The notes: generated from the sequence alone by a model not told the origin. Positions 50,006-59,461 are shown, counted from the first letter of the stretch. The stretch: DNA of 64,000 bases from G026625185 sp963727835 (GCA_963727835.1 CAVSIB010000030.1:15877-79876); one strand, 5' to 3'. Translations and numbers: made by a program.

Positions 50006-51868
50006 ATGCCCCTCGATTTAAGCCTTCTGAATTCTTCTCAGCGTGAGGCGGTCACAGCTCCAGATGGTCCTTCACTGATCATCGCCGGTCCTGGAACCGG
50101 TAAAACTCTGACACTTGCCTATCGTATCGCCTATCTCATCTCCGCATTGGGAATCAACCCGGAAAAAATTTTGGCAGTAACCTTTACCACCAAAGCCGCC
50201 CAGGAGATGAAGGAGAAACTCACTAAAATCTTGCCTTCTGATTCACCCCTTACCCAGTACCTTGCTCACCTTACGGTCAGCACTCTACATGCGCTCGGCC
50301 TGTCTTTCTTACGACAGCACGGTGAGAAGGTCGGCCTGTTGCCAGATTTTCAAATACTTTCCGAATCAGAACAGGTGCAGCTGGTAAAAGAAATTCTCTC
50401 TCAGCTTATGCCTCAAGAATCACTTAACCGGGCTTTAAAATGGGTGCGAAGAATTTCCGAACACAAAAATCTTTTTGGCGATACGCCCATGGGTTGTGAT
50501 CTTCAGTTGAGTCATGCTCAGGAGATATTCTCTGCATACGAGAAAAAGCTGTTGGAACGTAATCGGATAGACTTTGATGATTTAATCCTCAAACCACTCA
50601 TGCTGTTGCAGGAGTTCCCTGAGGTGCGAGAAGACTACCAAAACCGGTTTAAGTATATTCTCGTAGATGAATACCAAGATCTCAATAACCCCCAGTACTT
50701 GTTTCTTAAAAAACTCTGCGGTCCGAAAACCAGTGCTTGGATTATTGGTGATGCGGATCAGGCTATTTATGCTTTCCGGGGAGCTAATGTAGAATATTTT
50801 TTGACGTTCCAGCAGGACAATCCCCAAGCCCGACGTATTTATTTAGAAAGAAACTATCGTTCCTCTGAACCTATCCTTGCCGGTGCTTTAGCAGTGATAA
50901 AAAACAACACCAATCGTCTCCCGAACAATCTCTTCCCCTCAAATCCAGACGGTTCGCCTATCTATCTCTTTCACGCCTCTGACCCCCGAGCTGAAGCTCG
51001 CTTTATAGTTAAAGAGATCGAAAAACTGGTCGGAGGAACCCGGATGGAATCTCATTATGAAGAATCAGAGATGTTCGGATTCAGCGATATTGCTATCCTC
51101 TATCGCCTTCACCATCTCTCCCTTCCTTTTTCGGAAGCGCTTCAGGAATCAGGTTTCCCCTATCAGATTGTGGGAGGTCATTCCAATAATGTTGACTCTA
51201 TCTCCGGGTATTTAATCCCCTTTCTGAAAGTGGTACTTAACCCTCATGATGACCTTTCTTTTCGGGCTATCGCGCCTCACATAGATAAACACTCTGATTC
51301 TCGCGCCATGTTCCTTTCACTCATTGCCCGGTATCAGAGGGAAATTAGCACCGTAAGCCTTGAGGCGCTGATTAAAAATATTGTTCAGGAAATGAAGATA
51401 AAAGAAAAAGATAGGTTCGAATGGCTCACCCTTGTTGAACCATTCCAGGATGGTAGTGCTGACAAGCAGCTTCCCCATTTCTTGGAGTACATTTCGCTCT
51501 TAAAAGAGGGAGAGACTTATAACCCCAAAGCGGAAGCAGTCACACTCATGACTGTTCATGCAGCCAAGGGTTTGGAATTCCCGGTGGTATTCATAGTGGC
51601 TCTGGAATCAGGGGTTTTCCCCTGTACCGAATTTGGAGAAGAGCCATCTGATAAAGAAGAGGAAAGACGGCTTTTTTACGTGGGCATGACCAGAGCTCAA
51701 CAAAGGCTCTACCTTTCCTTTGCCAAAGAAAGGTTTCTTTTTGGCGAAAACCGCAAGGAACCGCCTTCACCCTTTATCTCGGAAATTCCTCAGAAAACGA
51801 TCGAGAACATATCTGATCCCAGAAAGCCATCAAGACCAAAAGTCAAACAGCGCACCCTGTTTTCTTGA
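50006..51868 (+). CDS. uvrD: UvrD/Rep-family ATP-dependent DNA helicase
   Basis: SF1A 3'-5' helicase. It has 620 residues, shorter than E. coli UvrD (720), with a trimmed C-terminus. Motifs: Q-motif LNSSQREAV, Walker A AGPGTGKTLTLAYR (about 26-39), motif II VDEYQDLNNPQY, motif III GDADQAIYAFRGA, motif IV YLERNYRSSEPIL, motif V TVHAAKGLEFPVVF and motif VI RRLFYVGMTRAQQRLYLS. All catalytic residues are present. It is coupled to the EndoQ-like gene by a one-base gap. Confidence 0.94.
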   Translation: MPLDLSLLNSSQREAVTAPDGPSLIIAGPGTGKTLTLAYRIAYLISALGINPEKILAVTFTTKAAQEMKEKLTKILPSDSPLTQYLAHLTVSTLHALGLSFLRQHGEKVGLLPDFQILSESEQVQLVKEILSQLMPQESLNRALKWVRRISEHKNLFGDTPMGCDLQLSHAQEIFSAYEKKLLERNRIDFDDLILKPLMLLQEFPEVREDYQNRFKYILVDEYQDLNNPQYLFLKKLCGPKTSAWIIGDADQAIYAFRGANVEYFLTFQQDNPQARRIYLERNYRSSEPILAGALAVIKNNTNRLPNNLFPSNPDGSPIYLFHASDPRAEARFIVKEIEKLVGGTRMESHYEESEMFGFSDIAILYRLHHLSLPFSEALQESGFPYQIVGGHSNNVDSISGYLIPFLKVVLNPHDDLSFRAIAPHIDKHSDSRAMFLSLIARYQREISTVSLEALIKNIVQEMKIKEKDRFEWLTLVEPFQDGSADKQLPHFLEYISLLKEGETYNPKAEAVTLMTVHAAKGLEFPVVFIVALESGVFPCTEFGEEPSDKEEERRLFYVGMTRAQQRLYLSFAKERFLFGENRKEPPSPFISEIPQKTIENISDPRKPSRPKVKQRTLFS

Positions 51869-51911
51869 AAACTAACTGAAAAACAAAACATTAATCGTCA
51901 AAGGAGGAGCA

Positions 51912-52250
51912 ATGATTATAAGACACTATCAAGAGGTAAAAGCAGAGCCGGTTACTGATGCTGGTGCAGAAAAGGCGAGCGTCAGATGGGTTATCGCTGA
52001 AAAAGACGGAGCGAAAAATTTTTTCATGCGAGTATTCGAGATTGAGCCAGGCGGTTATACCCCGTTACATCACCATCCCTGGGAACACGAAATGTTTGTC
52101 TGTGCGGGTAAAGGCTGTGCGGTTCAAGAAGGAAAAGAAGTTTCCCTTAATCAAGGATCAGTGGTATTCATTCCTTCAAACGAAGAACACCAAATTAAAC
52201 ATACCTCTCAGGAATCTTTTGCCTTTATTTGCCTTATACCTGAACACTAA
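51912..52250 (+). CDS. Cupin-domain protein
   Basis: Small beta-barrel protein of 112 residues. The first cupin motif is visible as YTPLHHHPWEHEMFVCAGKG (about 51-70), giving the metal-binding His, His, Glu pattern; the second motif is GSVVFIPSNEEHQI (about 86-99). Such single-domain cupins act as sugar-nucleotide, quercetin-type or regulatory proteins; no specific function can be assigned. AAGGAGG precedes the ATG. Confidence 0.85.
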   Translation: MIIRHYQEVKAEPVTDAGAEKASVRWVIAEKDGAKNFFMRVFEIEPGGYTPLHHHPWEHEMFVCAGKGCAVQEGKEVSLNQGSVVFIPSNEEHQIKHTSQESFAFICLIPEH

Positions 52251-52913
52251 TCATTTTTCTATCTTTCCCGAGACCTCCCAGTGTCGGTCGCTGCACATTG
52301 TCACTTCTAAGCCATGAAGGCCTGCTTGCGCAAGATGCTCTCTTATTTCAGCGACAGTGAATGAAGCCTTAAGAGAATGAAAGAAGAGGTCTTTTAAAAG
52401 CTGTGGTTCGGTTCCCGAATATTTTTCAACAATACCCCGGGAAGCTTCGACGGTTAATGGTCGTGAAAGGTCGCGGATAAGAACAGTACCACCAGTTTTA
52501 CAGACCCTTCGAATCTCCTCCCAAAAAGGACGCGGATCAAGGAGGTGATGGACAAGGCTATTGGAGATAACAACATCCAAGCTGTTGGGGGGAAAATTTA
52601 TCTTTTTTGCATCGCCCTGTACGAAATGAATTGTATTTTGCAGTCCTTGTTCACTTATCCGCTTAACTGCCAAGGCAATCATTGCTTGCGAGCCATCAAC
52701 CCCGAGGAGAAGAAATTTGGAGGCCTTCGTATGGATGCGCATTAAAATATCGCCCGGTCCACAGCCACAATCAAGCAGGACACCAGAAGGCTGGGTAACC
52801 AGCTCTAATACCCGGTTGGCAAACGCCTGGTTTACCTCAGAGAAGTCCGCCAAGTTATAAACTGTGGCCTCCTCTTCTGCTCCCATTATTTCTGGTTCCG
52901 GAATTCTTTCCAT
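52251..52913 (-). CDS. Class I SAM-dependent methyltransferase
   Basis: Rossmann-fold methyltransferase of unknown substrate; 220 residues from the ATG at 52913 (MERIPEPEIMGAEEEA), the family-typical start; the frame opens 40 codons earlier. SAM-binding motif I is VLLDCGCGPGDILMRIH (about 46-62), motif II/III GVDGSQAMIALA, motif IV VISNSLVHHLLDPRPFWEEI. The downstream RVCKTGGTVLIRDLSRP is common in ubiE-like enzymes. Convergent with the cupin gene, stops adjacent. Confidence 0.82.
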   Translation of the reverse strand: MERIPEPEIMGAEEEATVYNLADFSEVNQAFANRVLELVTQPSGVLLDCGCGPGDILMRIHTKASKFLLLGVDGSQAMIALAVKRISEQGLQNTIHFVQGDAKKINFPPNSLDVVISNSLVHHLLDPRPFWEEIRRVCKTGGTVLIRDLSRPLTVEASRGIVEKYSGTEPQLLKDLFFHSLKASFTVAEIREHLAQAGLHGLEVTMCSDRHWEVSGKIEK

Positions 52914-53130
52914 GTTTAGCATAAAGTGAATCGATTTCTTACTTCTTGTGTATCGATCTTCACTGAGGGCTGCACCTGAACGAAAATAAGAAAGTGGGAA
53001 AGTTATTAAAGAATAAACGTTCAAAGTTTGCAACCCCTTAAAGTTTTAAAAGCTTATTATAATAAAAGAATGATGTCAATGGATGAAGGACATTTTTACT
53101 TGACCTGAATAGGAATCTGGCATAATCTTC

Positions 53131-53153
53131 CGTTATGTAAATTTGACATATCG
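53131..53153 (+). promoter_or_regulatory. ModE-like operator upstream of the Mo/W transporter
   Basis: CGTTATGT (53131-53138), a 7-base spacer and ACATATCG (53146-53153) form an inverted repeat with one mismatch. It resembles ModE boxes (CGTTATAT...ACATAACG in E. coli) and TunR/ModE sites of sulfate reducers. It lies 70 bases ahead of the binding-protein start, fitting repression by molybdate or tungstate. The ModE homologue itself is not in the window. Confidence 0.6.
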
Positions 53154-53222
53154 CTTTTTTTGCAACTCTTACGCATGAGAAAAAGGGAACCGTTCATTTT
53201 TCGCTTTCAAAGGGAGACCGTT

Positions 53223-54065
53223 ATGACAAAAAGAATTACTAGGTTTTTTATGATATTTATTTTTTTCATCAGCCTGCTAGCCTTACCATCAATCATCTTT
53301 GCGGAGACACTGACAGGCTTTATCGGCTCGGTCACCAAACCAGTGATGGGGAAAATTATCACCTTGTACCAAGAAAAAACCGGTGTTGAAGTCATCGTTC
53401 AATATGGGGGATCAGGCACTCTTCTTTCGCAGATGAAACTTTCGCACATGGGCGATATTTATCTGGCCGGCTCTCCCGATTTTATGGAAAAAGCCAAAAA
53501 AGAAAAAATCGTTGATCCCGCTTCCATCAAAATTGTTGCCTATTTGATTCCCGCTATTAACGTCCAAAAAGGGAACCCCAAAAAGATCCTTTCCCTTCGT
53601 GATTTGGCGCGGGAAGACGTACAGTTGGTCATTGCAAATCCCCCGACGGTATGTGTCGGCCTGTATGCAGTTGAGGTTTTCGAGACAAACAAGCTTACCG
53701 ACCTCATTAAGCCACGCATTAAAAGTTACACCGAAAGCTGCGAAAAAACCGCTAACCTGATTGCTCTGGGTGGTGCGGATGCGGTCATGGGGTGGGAAGT
53801 TTTTGCCAAGTGGGAACCGGACAAAATTGAGACCATTTTACTCAAACCCGAAGAAATACCCCGCATCTCTTATATTGCCATTGCGGTATCCACCTTTGCA
53901 AAAAATAAAAAGCGGGCAGAAGATTTTGTAAATTTTGTCGTTTCTTCTGCAGGCAAGAAGGAGTTTAAAGAGAAAGGATACCTTACTGACGAGCAAGACG
54001 CACGCCGATATGCTCCCCAGGCAGTTATTGGCGGCGAATATGTTCTGCCCGAGGGCTGGAAATGA
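53223..54065 (+). CDS. modA: Molybdate/tungstate ABC transporter, periplasmic binding protein
   Basis: Captures molybdate or tungstate in the periplasm. It has 280 residues from ATG 53223 (GGGAG site); an upstream extension in frame lacks features. Signal peptide FFMIFIFFISLLALPSIIFA, cleavage about residue 27. Binding-fold segments TLTGFIGSVTKPVMGKIITLYQEKTG, VQYGGSGTLLSQMKLSHMGDIYLAGSPDFM and the hinge TESCEKTANLIALGGADAVMGWEVF match the ModA/WtpA group. The stop overlaps the permease start. Preference for Mo or W cannot be read from sequence. Confidence 0.88.
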   Translation: MTKRITRFFMIFIFFISLLALPSIIFAETLTGFIGSVTKPVMGKIITLYQEKTGVEVIVQYGGSGTLLSQMKLSHMGDIYLAGSPDFMEKAKKEKIVDPASIKIVAYLIPAINVQKGNPKKILSLRDLAREDVQLVIANPPTVCVGLYAVEVFETNKLTDLIKPRIKSYTESCEKTANLIALGGADAVMGWEVFAKWEPDKIETILLKPEEIPRISYIAIAVSTFAKNKKRAEDFVNFVVSSAGKKEFKEKGYLTDEQDARRYAPQAVIGGEYVLPEGWK

Positions 54066-54853
54066 AGACCCGGCGCTCCCTCTTTTCGGTACTCATCACT
54101 TTAGCGTTGCTGCTGCTAGCCGGATTTTATGTGATCCTGCTGGGGTATACCTATTGGCAGTACCACCCCACCGCCCTCTGGGAACTTATTGCCACTAGAG
54201 AAATTCGTCACGCCATCGGATTGAGTGTCGTGTGCGCCACCATTGCCACGGGTATCGCATTATTCATCGCCATTCCCGCCAGCTATATCCTGTCACGAAA
54301 GAATTTTCCGGGAAAAATTTTTCTCGATACGCTGTTGGATATTCCGGTGTTCGTCTCGCCGGTTGCCATCGGCGCTCTTCTCCTGGTGTTTTTTACCAGT
54401 CCTCTCAGCAAGCAGTTTCAAACAAATTTTTTTCCCATTGTCTTTGCCGTTCCGGGAATTGTTATTGCCCAATTTACCGTCATAGCCGGCCTCGCAGCCC
54501 GCATGATGAAATCAACGTTCGATCAGATTCCTTCCCGTTATGAAGAGGTCGCTCGAACGTTGGGATGCTCGCCAGTCCAGGCGTTTCGCAATGTTACTTT
54601 GCCATTAGCAAAAAATGGATTGCTGGCTGCGGCTGTCATTTCTTGGGCGCGCGCCATCGGAGAGTTTGGCGCCACGATAACCTTAGTAGGAGCTGCGGCC
54701 ATGAAAACCGAAACCATTCCTACCGCTGTATATTTGAGCTTCGCTTCCGCGGACATTGACCGGGCTTTAACGATGGTAGCCATCCTTATCCTTACCGCAT
54801 TAAGTGGTTTACTCATTATCAGGTTTATTTCTGGCAAAGAGGTGCGGTTTTGA
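54062..54853 (+). CDS. modB: Molybdate/tungstate ABC transporter permease
   Basis: Inner-membrane channel subunit of 263 residues with about five to six helices, for example LFSVLITLALLLLAGFYVILLG, IGLSVVCATIATGIALFIAI and FVSPVAIGALLLVFF. The EAA loop that docks on the ATPase is EEVARTLGCSPVQAFRNVTLPLA (about 161-183). It overlaps modA by four bases (ATGA) and modC by four bases (TTGA), so the three genes are translationally coupled. Confidence 0.92.
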   Translation: MKTRRSLFSVLITLALLLLAGFYVILLGYTYWQYHPTALWELIATREIRHAIGLSVVCATIATGIALFIAIPASYILSRKNFPGKIFLDTLLDIPVFVSPVAIGALLLVFFTSPLSKQFQTNFFPIVFAVPGIVIAQFTVIAGLAARMMKSTFDQIPSRYEEVARTLGCSPVQAFRNVTLPLAKNGLLAAAVISWARAIGEFGATITLVGAAAMKTETIPTAVYLSFASADIDRALTMVAILILTALSGLLIIRFISGKEVRF

Positions 54854-55938
54854 TTGCATTAGAAAATCTTGAGGTCAAGCTTAAGGGGTTTCATCTAAAA
54901 AATATTAACCTCGAAGTAAGGGATGGTGAGTATTACATCCTCTTAGGCCCAAGCGGGGTGGGCAAGACGGTCATTATAGAAACGATCGCAGGGCTTCATA
55001 AACAACGCAGCGGAAAAATCGTCATTGATGGTAAAGATGTTTCTTATTCTCCCCCAGAGATGCGGCAGATCGCTTTTGTTCCGCAAGATGTATCGCTTTT
55101 TCCCCACCTTACCGTTTTAGAAAATATCCTTTTTGGGATGAAGATCCGAAAGATAAATCCAAAGGTTTATAAGCCTCTTCTTGATGACCTGATCGAAGTT
55201 CTTCAGATTGATCATAGACTCGCTGTTTTTCCCCTTACCTTAAGCGGAGGAGAAAAACAAAGAGTCGCTTTAGCCCGCGCCCTGATAACAAAACCGAAAA
55301 TTCTTCTCTTGGATGAACCTATGTCCGCTCTCGATCCTCCCATACGGCGGCAGCTCCAAAAGGTACTCAAAGAGATTTATATCCACTTTGGGGTGACCAT
55401 CTTACAGGTTACCCATGATCAAGAAGAAGCCTTTATTCTCGGTGATATTATCTCGGTGATGATGGATGGTGCTGTTGTTCAAACAGGAAAAAGAAACCGG
55501 GTTTACTTTTTCCCGGAAACCAAGAAGATTGCCTTATTCACAGGAATGGAAAACCTCTTTGGGGGAGAAATTGTAGGATTAGACGAAAAACAAAAACAGA
55601 TCGTTTTAAATCATAACGGAGTTACCTTTAAAGCATCCTATGATCGAACGATACCAAAGCCCCCTCTCTTTTTTGGTTTCCGCGCCGAAGAAGTGATGAT
55701 TATAAAAGACGATCGGCCCATACCAGAAGACATAGCTGATGAGAACCTCATTGTGGCGATTTTAAAAAAAGTAATAGAAAAAGGTTCAAGCCATACCATG
55801 GAATTTGAGGAAGCTACTCGTCATCTTCCCATAATCGCTGAAGTTCCTAATTATGTTTATAGAAAGCTCAAGTACACGATCGGACAAGAAATGAAAGTTT
55901 TTATCAGGGAAAAAAATATTTGTCTTATGGAAAAGTAA
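54850..55938 (+). CDS. modC: Molybdate/tungstate ABC transporter ATP-binding protein
   Basis: ATPase driving uptake; 362 residues from a TTG at 54850 overlapping the permease stop. Walker A GPSGVGKT (about 34-41), Q-loop FVPQDVSLFPHLT, signature LSGGEKQRVALARAL (about 130-144), Walker B ILLLDEPMSALDPP and switch His in VTHDQEEAF are all present. A C-terminal TOBE-like regulatory domain (about 240-362) is typical of ModC/WtpC and can bind the oxyanion. The substrate call follows from operon context and the ModE-like site. Confidence 0.92.
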   Translation: MIALENLEVKLKGFHLKNINLEVRDGEYYILLGPSGVGKTVIIETIAGLHKQRSGKIVIDGKDVSYSPPEMRQIAFVPQDVSLFPHLTVLENILFGMKIRKINPKVYKPLLDDLIEVLQIDHRLAVFPLTLSGGEKQRVALARALITKPKILLLDEPMSALDPPIRRQLQKVLKEIYIHFGVTILQVTHDQEEAFILGDIISVMMDGAVVQTGKRNRVYFFPETKKIALFTGMENLFGGEIVGLDEKQKQIVLNHNGVTFKASYDRTIPKPPLFFGFRAEEVMIIKDDRPIPEDIADENLIVAILKKVIEKGSSHTMEFEEATRHLPIIAEVPNYVYRKLKYTIGQEMKVFIREKNICLMEK

Positions 55939-56031
55939 CTATATTATAAATGCTTCTTCCAGTATTATCATTGAAGCTAAGAAAGGTTTCTGGATAAAGC
56001 TCCCTTGTTTTTCTAAGCAAAAAAGAACGTA

Positions 56032-57468
56032 ATGTCCGGTCAAAAAGTCCTCCTTATCAACCCCAATAGAATGAAGCCAGTGGTTACACCAGTAGCGATT
56101 GATTACTTGGCGGAGTCACTGGAAAGCCAGCGAATAGACGTTGACTTTCTCGATCTTTCTTTTTCCGAGGATGTGGAGGCGGATATTGAGCGTGCTTTCA
56201 GTGGACCTCCTTTTATTGCTGTTGGGGTTACCATCCGCAATCTTGATGATTCCTATTTTGCCAGCCAGGATTTTTGTCTAAGAAAAAGCAAGGAAATCAT
56301 TGACCTGATCAAACTCCATACCAATTCTCCCCTTGTTCTCGGCGGGATTGGGTTTTCGATTGCACCGATACCCGCATTAAAATATTGCGGTGTGGAGTGC
56401 GGCATCTGGGGAGAAGGAGAACATGCCTTCCCGCTGCTCGTAAAAGCTTTTGCCGAGGGAAGGGGTTATGAAAAAATACCCGGGTTACTATGGAAAGACA
56501 ACCAAGGGTATAGAAAAAACCCTGCTTCTTACCTTAACCTCCAGAAAGTGATCCTTTCCCGGAGAGGTACGGTAAACAACCTGAGATACTTTCAAGAAGG
56601 AGGTATGGTTGGGTTTGAAACAAAAAGAGGATGTAATCAAACCTGCCATTATTGCGCTGATCCCGTTGCCAAGGGTAAAAGAGTTCGCGTCCGCTCTCCT
56701 GAGGATGTTGCCCTTGAACTTAAAGGCCTTGTTAACAAGGGCATATCCTGCTTTCATACCTGTGACAGCGAATTCAATGTCCCACAAGATCATGCCCTAG
56801 AGGTGTGCAAAGAGATCGTAAGAAAAAAGACAGAAGATAAAATCACCTGGTATGCTTACGCGAGTCCTTTTGGGTTCTCAAAAGAACTTGCCTATTGGAT
56901 GAAAAAAGCCGGATGCCGGGGCATAGATTTTGGGGTGGATAGCGGAAACGAGCTGATGTTAAAAAATCTTGGCCGAAACCACACTTCTGAAGATATTCGT
57001 GAGGTGGCTAAAACATGCCATAACCATGGCTTTGCTTTTATGTTCGACCTCCTTTTGGGAGGACCGGGCGAAACCAGGGAGACCGCGCAGGAAACCATAG
57101 AACTGATGAAGGAGGTTAACCCATCCCGGGTGGGAATAAGCTTGGGAATTCGTATCTACGCTGTGACCTATTTCGGAAAAACCCTAAAAAAAACAGTCCG
57201 TGTATCGGGAAGCGGGTTTTTCGGCACTATGAGTGCTGGGATGTTAAGACCCCTTTTCTACCTCTCCCCTGAGTTAGGAGAAAATGTTCAGGAATTTGTT
57301 AGAGGGCTCGTAGCCGGGGATGTTCGTTTCCTCTTTGGCGGAACCGAACAAATCGACGAAAACTATAATTATAACGATAACACCAAACTCATTCAGGCAA
57401 TTACAAAAGGCTACCGCGGTGCTTTCTGGGATATTCTTAGACGGGTTGAAGGGGAGAAACTGGGCTGA
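56032..57468 (+). CDS. B12-binding-domain radical SAM protein
   Basis: 478-residue enzyme of unknown substrate. N-terminal cobalamin-binding domain (VLLINPNRMKPVVTPVAIDYLAESL; VLGGIGFSI) is about 1-165; the radical SAM motif is CNQTCHYCAD (Cx3Cx2C, about 203-212). Barrel strands such as GIDFGVDSGNELMLKNLGRNH and FMFDLLLGGPGETRETAQ follow. A short C-terminal extension has no recognised domain. It is monocistronic by spacing (about 93 bases after modC) and convergent with the next gene. Confidence 0.85.
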   Translation: MSGQKVLLINPNRMKPVVTPVAIDYLAESLESQRIDVDFLDLSFSEDVEADIERAFSGPPFIAVGVTIRNLDDSYFASQDFCLRKSKEIIDLIKLHTNSPLVLGGIGFSIAPIPALKYCGVECGIWGEGEHAFPLLVKAFAEGRGYEKIPGLLWKDNQGYRKNPASYLNLQKVILSRRGTVNNLRYFQEGGMVGFETKRGCNQTCHYCADPVAKGKRVRVRSPEDVALELKGLVNKGISCFHTCDSEFNVPQDHALEVCKEIVRKKTEDKITWYAYASPFGFSKELAYWMKKAGCRGIDFGVDSGNELMLKNLGRNHTSEDIREVAKTCHNHGFAFMFDLLLGGPGETRETAQETIELMKEVNPSRVGISLGIRIYAVTYFGKTLKKTVRVSGSGFFGTMSAGMLRPLFYLSPELGENVQEFVRGLVAGDVRFLFGGTEQIDENYNYNDNTKLIQAITKGYRGAFWDILRRVEGEKLG

Positions 57469-57471
57469 AAG

Positions 57472-58242
57472 TTAAGCCCATTCTAAATCAACCATATAGG
57501 GATAATGGTCAGAAGGGTAAGAGCCTTCACGATTATCCCGAATTATCTGCGCATCAATCACCCGAAAATGCTTGCTTACTAAGATCCAATCCATCCGGTT
57601 TTTTTTGGGCATCCCTGTGAAACCGTGGTGGGTCATGCTTTTTTCATCTTCCTCGCGACCCAACATTTCCCAAGAGTCTCGAAGTTCTGATTCTGTGCTG
57701 GTTAAAAGCTGGTGCACTCGAGATCCGGGTCTATCATTAAAATCACCCATCAGAATTGTTGGCCCGGTGTGGTTTTGGATAAATTTATAGATAATTTTAG
57801 CCTGTTGCCAGCGCGCTTCGTTTACCTTATGATCCAGGTGAGTAACCGCAGCCAAAAAATGCTTTTTACTTTCCTGGTCTAAAAATAATCCGTAACTCAT
57901 CATTCTGGGAAAGGCGCTGTCCCAATTTTTGCTGAGATGAATTGCTGGGGTTTTTGACAGCCAAAATTCACCACCTTGCACAAGCATCACCCCTCTCTCC
58001 TGATAAAAGAGCGTCGGGTACTGAGAAGTATCATCAATCACTCGGTCCGGCATGTAAACATTGTAGCCGGATAAGGATTTTTTAAGGTAAAGAAGTTGCT
58101 GCCACTTGCCCTCTTGGGTGCCCACCAGATTAGGAGAATGGCATTGAATGATTTCGGCAACCAACGCACGACGATATTGCCACGCGTTATTTTTGTCGTG
58201 CTCGTTTTCAAAACGAATATTAAAGGTCATTATCCGCACCAC
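57472..58242 (-). CDS. Endonuclease/exonuclease/phosphatase-family protein
   Basis: EEP-fold metal-dependent hydrolase (DNase I, phosphodiesterase or sphingomyelinase-like), 256 residues. It starts MTFNIRFENEHDKNNAW (catalytic Asn), has GTQEGKWQQLLYLKKSL (metal Glu), AAVTHLDHKVNEAR (His), ILMGDFNDRPGSRVHQLL (Asp, Asn pair) and ends with YPSDHYPYMVDLEW (catalytic SDH). All main catalytic residues are present. No signal peptide; substrate is unknown. Confidence 0.88.
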   Translation of the reverse strand: MVRIMTFNIRFENEHDKNNAWQYRRALVAEIIQCHSPNLVGTQEGKWQQLLYLKKSLSGYNVYMPDRVIDDTSQYPTLFYQERGVMLVQGGEFWLSKTPAIHLSKNWDSAFPRMMSYGLFLDQESKKHFLAAVTHLDHKVNEARWQQAKIIYKFIQNHTGPTILMGDFNDRPGSRVHQLLTSTESELRDSWEMLGREEDEKSMTHHGFTGMPKKNRMDWILVSKHFRVIDAQIIRDNREGSYPSDHYPYMVDLEWA

Positions 58243-58403
58243 GAATCTCCTTTTTTTGTTTATAAACTTGAGAAGTTAACCGGCACCAGGCAATCTCTTT
58301 CCTTTTGCGATAGAAAATAGTATAATTTTTTGTTACATTATTATCAAGTTGCAGAATAAAGCAAAATATTAATCATTTTTTGGGCTCGAAAGGAGGTCTT
58401 TTC

Positions 58404-58904
58404 ATGGCAACCAAAGAGAATCTTAAAGAAGCTTTTGCAGGAGAAAGCCAGGCCAACCGAAAGTATCTGGCATTTGCCAAGAAGGCGACAGGTGACGGTT
58501 ATCCCCAAATCGCAAAATTGTTTCGGGCAGCGGCTGAGGCTGAGACCGTTCATGCCCATAGTCACTTTCGGGTACTGGGTGGCATAAAAACCACCACAGA
58601 GAATTTACAGGCAGCAATTGAAGGCGAAGGATTTGAATTTAAAGAAATGTATCCTAAGTTTATCGCTGAGGCAGAAAAGGAAGGAGACAAACAAGCTATA
58701 ACGACTTTCACATATGCTAATGCAGTGGAAAAAATTCATCACAAACTCTATTCTGAGGCTCTCGCAAAACTTAATACTGGCAAGGACCTCCCCGCAGGTG
58801 ACATTCATATTTGCGATGTCTGCGGTTATACTGTTTGGGGTGAGTCACCGGACAAGTGCCCTGTGTGTGGATCAGCGAAAAAAGTTTTTCGCCGTATCGA
58901 TTAA
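58404..58904 (+). CDS. rbr: Rubrerythrin
   Basis: Non-haem diiron peroxide reductase protecting anaerobes from oxidative stress. It has 166 residues. The four-helix diiron domain uses Glu/His in FAGESQANRKYLAFAKKA, EAETVHAHSHFRVL, EFKEMYPKFIAEAEKE and NAVEKIHHKLYSEAL. The C-terminal rubredoxin domain (about 135-166) has CDVCGYTVWGESPDKCPVCG with two CxxC pairs for one iron. AAAGGAGG lies nine bases before the ATG. Confidence 0.96.
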   Translation: MATKENLKEAFAGESQANRKYLAFAKKATGDGYPQIAKLFRAAAEAETVHAHSHFRVLGGIKTTTENLQAAIEGEGFEFKEMYPKFIAEAEKEGDKQAITTFTYANAVEKIHHKLYSEALAKLNTGKDLPAGDIHICDVCGYTVWGESPDKCPVCGSAKKVFRRID

Positions 58905-58933
58905 AATCGTCCTTTATCATTTTTGTCTGGGAA

Positions 58934-59155
58934 ATGACTACTCATAAAGTTACTTTTTTCCGATTGTACCCTTTTGAGGTCGGACAAAAAATTCACATCC
59001 ATGATGGGCCGCGTAAGGGGGATTGGGAAGTTATCGGGGTTAACGATCGCAAGATAAAATTCCGTTGTCCTGTCTCTTTTCGCGAGTTCGAGTGGGATAG
59101 GTTTTGCTATTTTGTAGAGAAACGCGGCAATATTGAGTGGCCTAAAAAGGGTTAA
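58934..59155 (+). CDS. Small conserved hypothetical protein
   Basis: 73 residues from ATG 58934, 29 bases after rubrerythrin. It begins MTTHKVTFFRLYPFEVGQKI and contains HDGPRKGDWEVIGVNDRKIKF and a Cys in FRCPVSFREFEWDRFCY, which suggest a small SH3-like beta barrel. I recognise no characterised family; proximity suggests cotranscription with rubrerythrin. The ribosome binding site is weak. Confidence 0.55.
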   Translation: MTTHKVTFFRLYPFEVGQKIHIHDGPRKGDWEVIGVNDRKIKFRCPVSFREFEWDRFCYFVEKRGNIEWPKKG

Positions 59156-59461
59156 GCATCTTCAATGGTGTTTGAAGAAAGGCCTGCGATTGAATCCAAG
59201 AAGAGCTTACTGGTTTCCTGCTTGCGAGTCGGTAACGTAATTTGAAAGCACGTTGGTAGCCGCAGACTTTAGCCTGCGAAAAAATAATATACGTAACCTA
59301 AAAGGTTGGTATGAAAATCGCGACCTCGGTTGACAACCTATGTTTAAGCTTACCCGTATTTAAGGCCGAGGAAGATTTATTGAGGAAGCTGATCCGCCAA
59401 AGGGGTGCAAAGAGAGATACAGAAAAGACCGTTGGTTGCGGTTAATTCCGCTCCGATAAAA
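59156..59461. other. Intergenic region with dispersed palindrome and doubtful short frame
   Basis: CGCAGACTTTAGCCTGCG at 59261-59278 is a near-palindrome of the dispersed GCCGCAGGCTTTAGCCTGCG type found in many anaerobes. A 44-codon frame at 59311-59445 starts MKIATSVDN, which recalls NifX/NifB-type proteins, but is too short to be one; it may be a relic. Confidence 0.35.
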
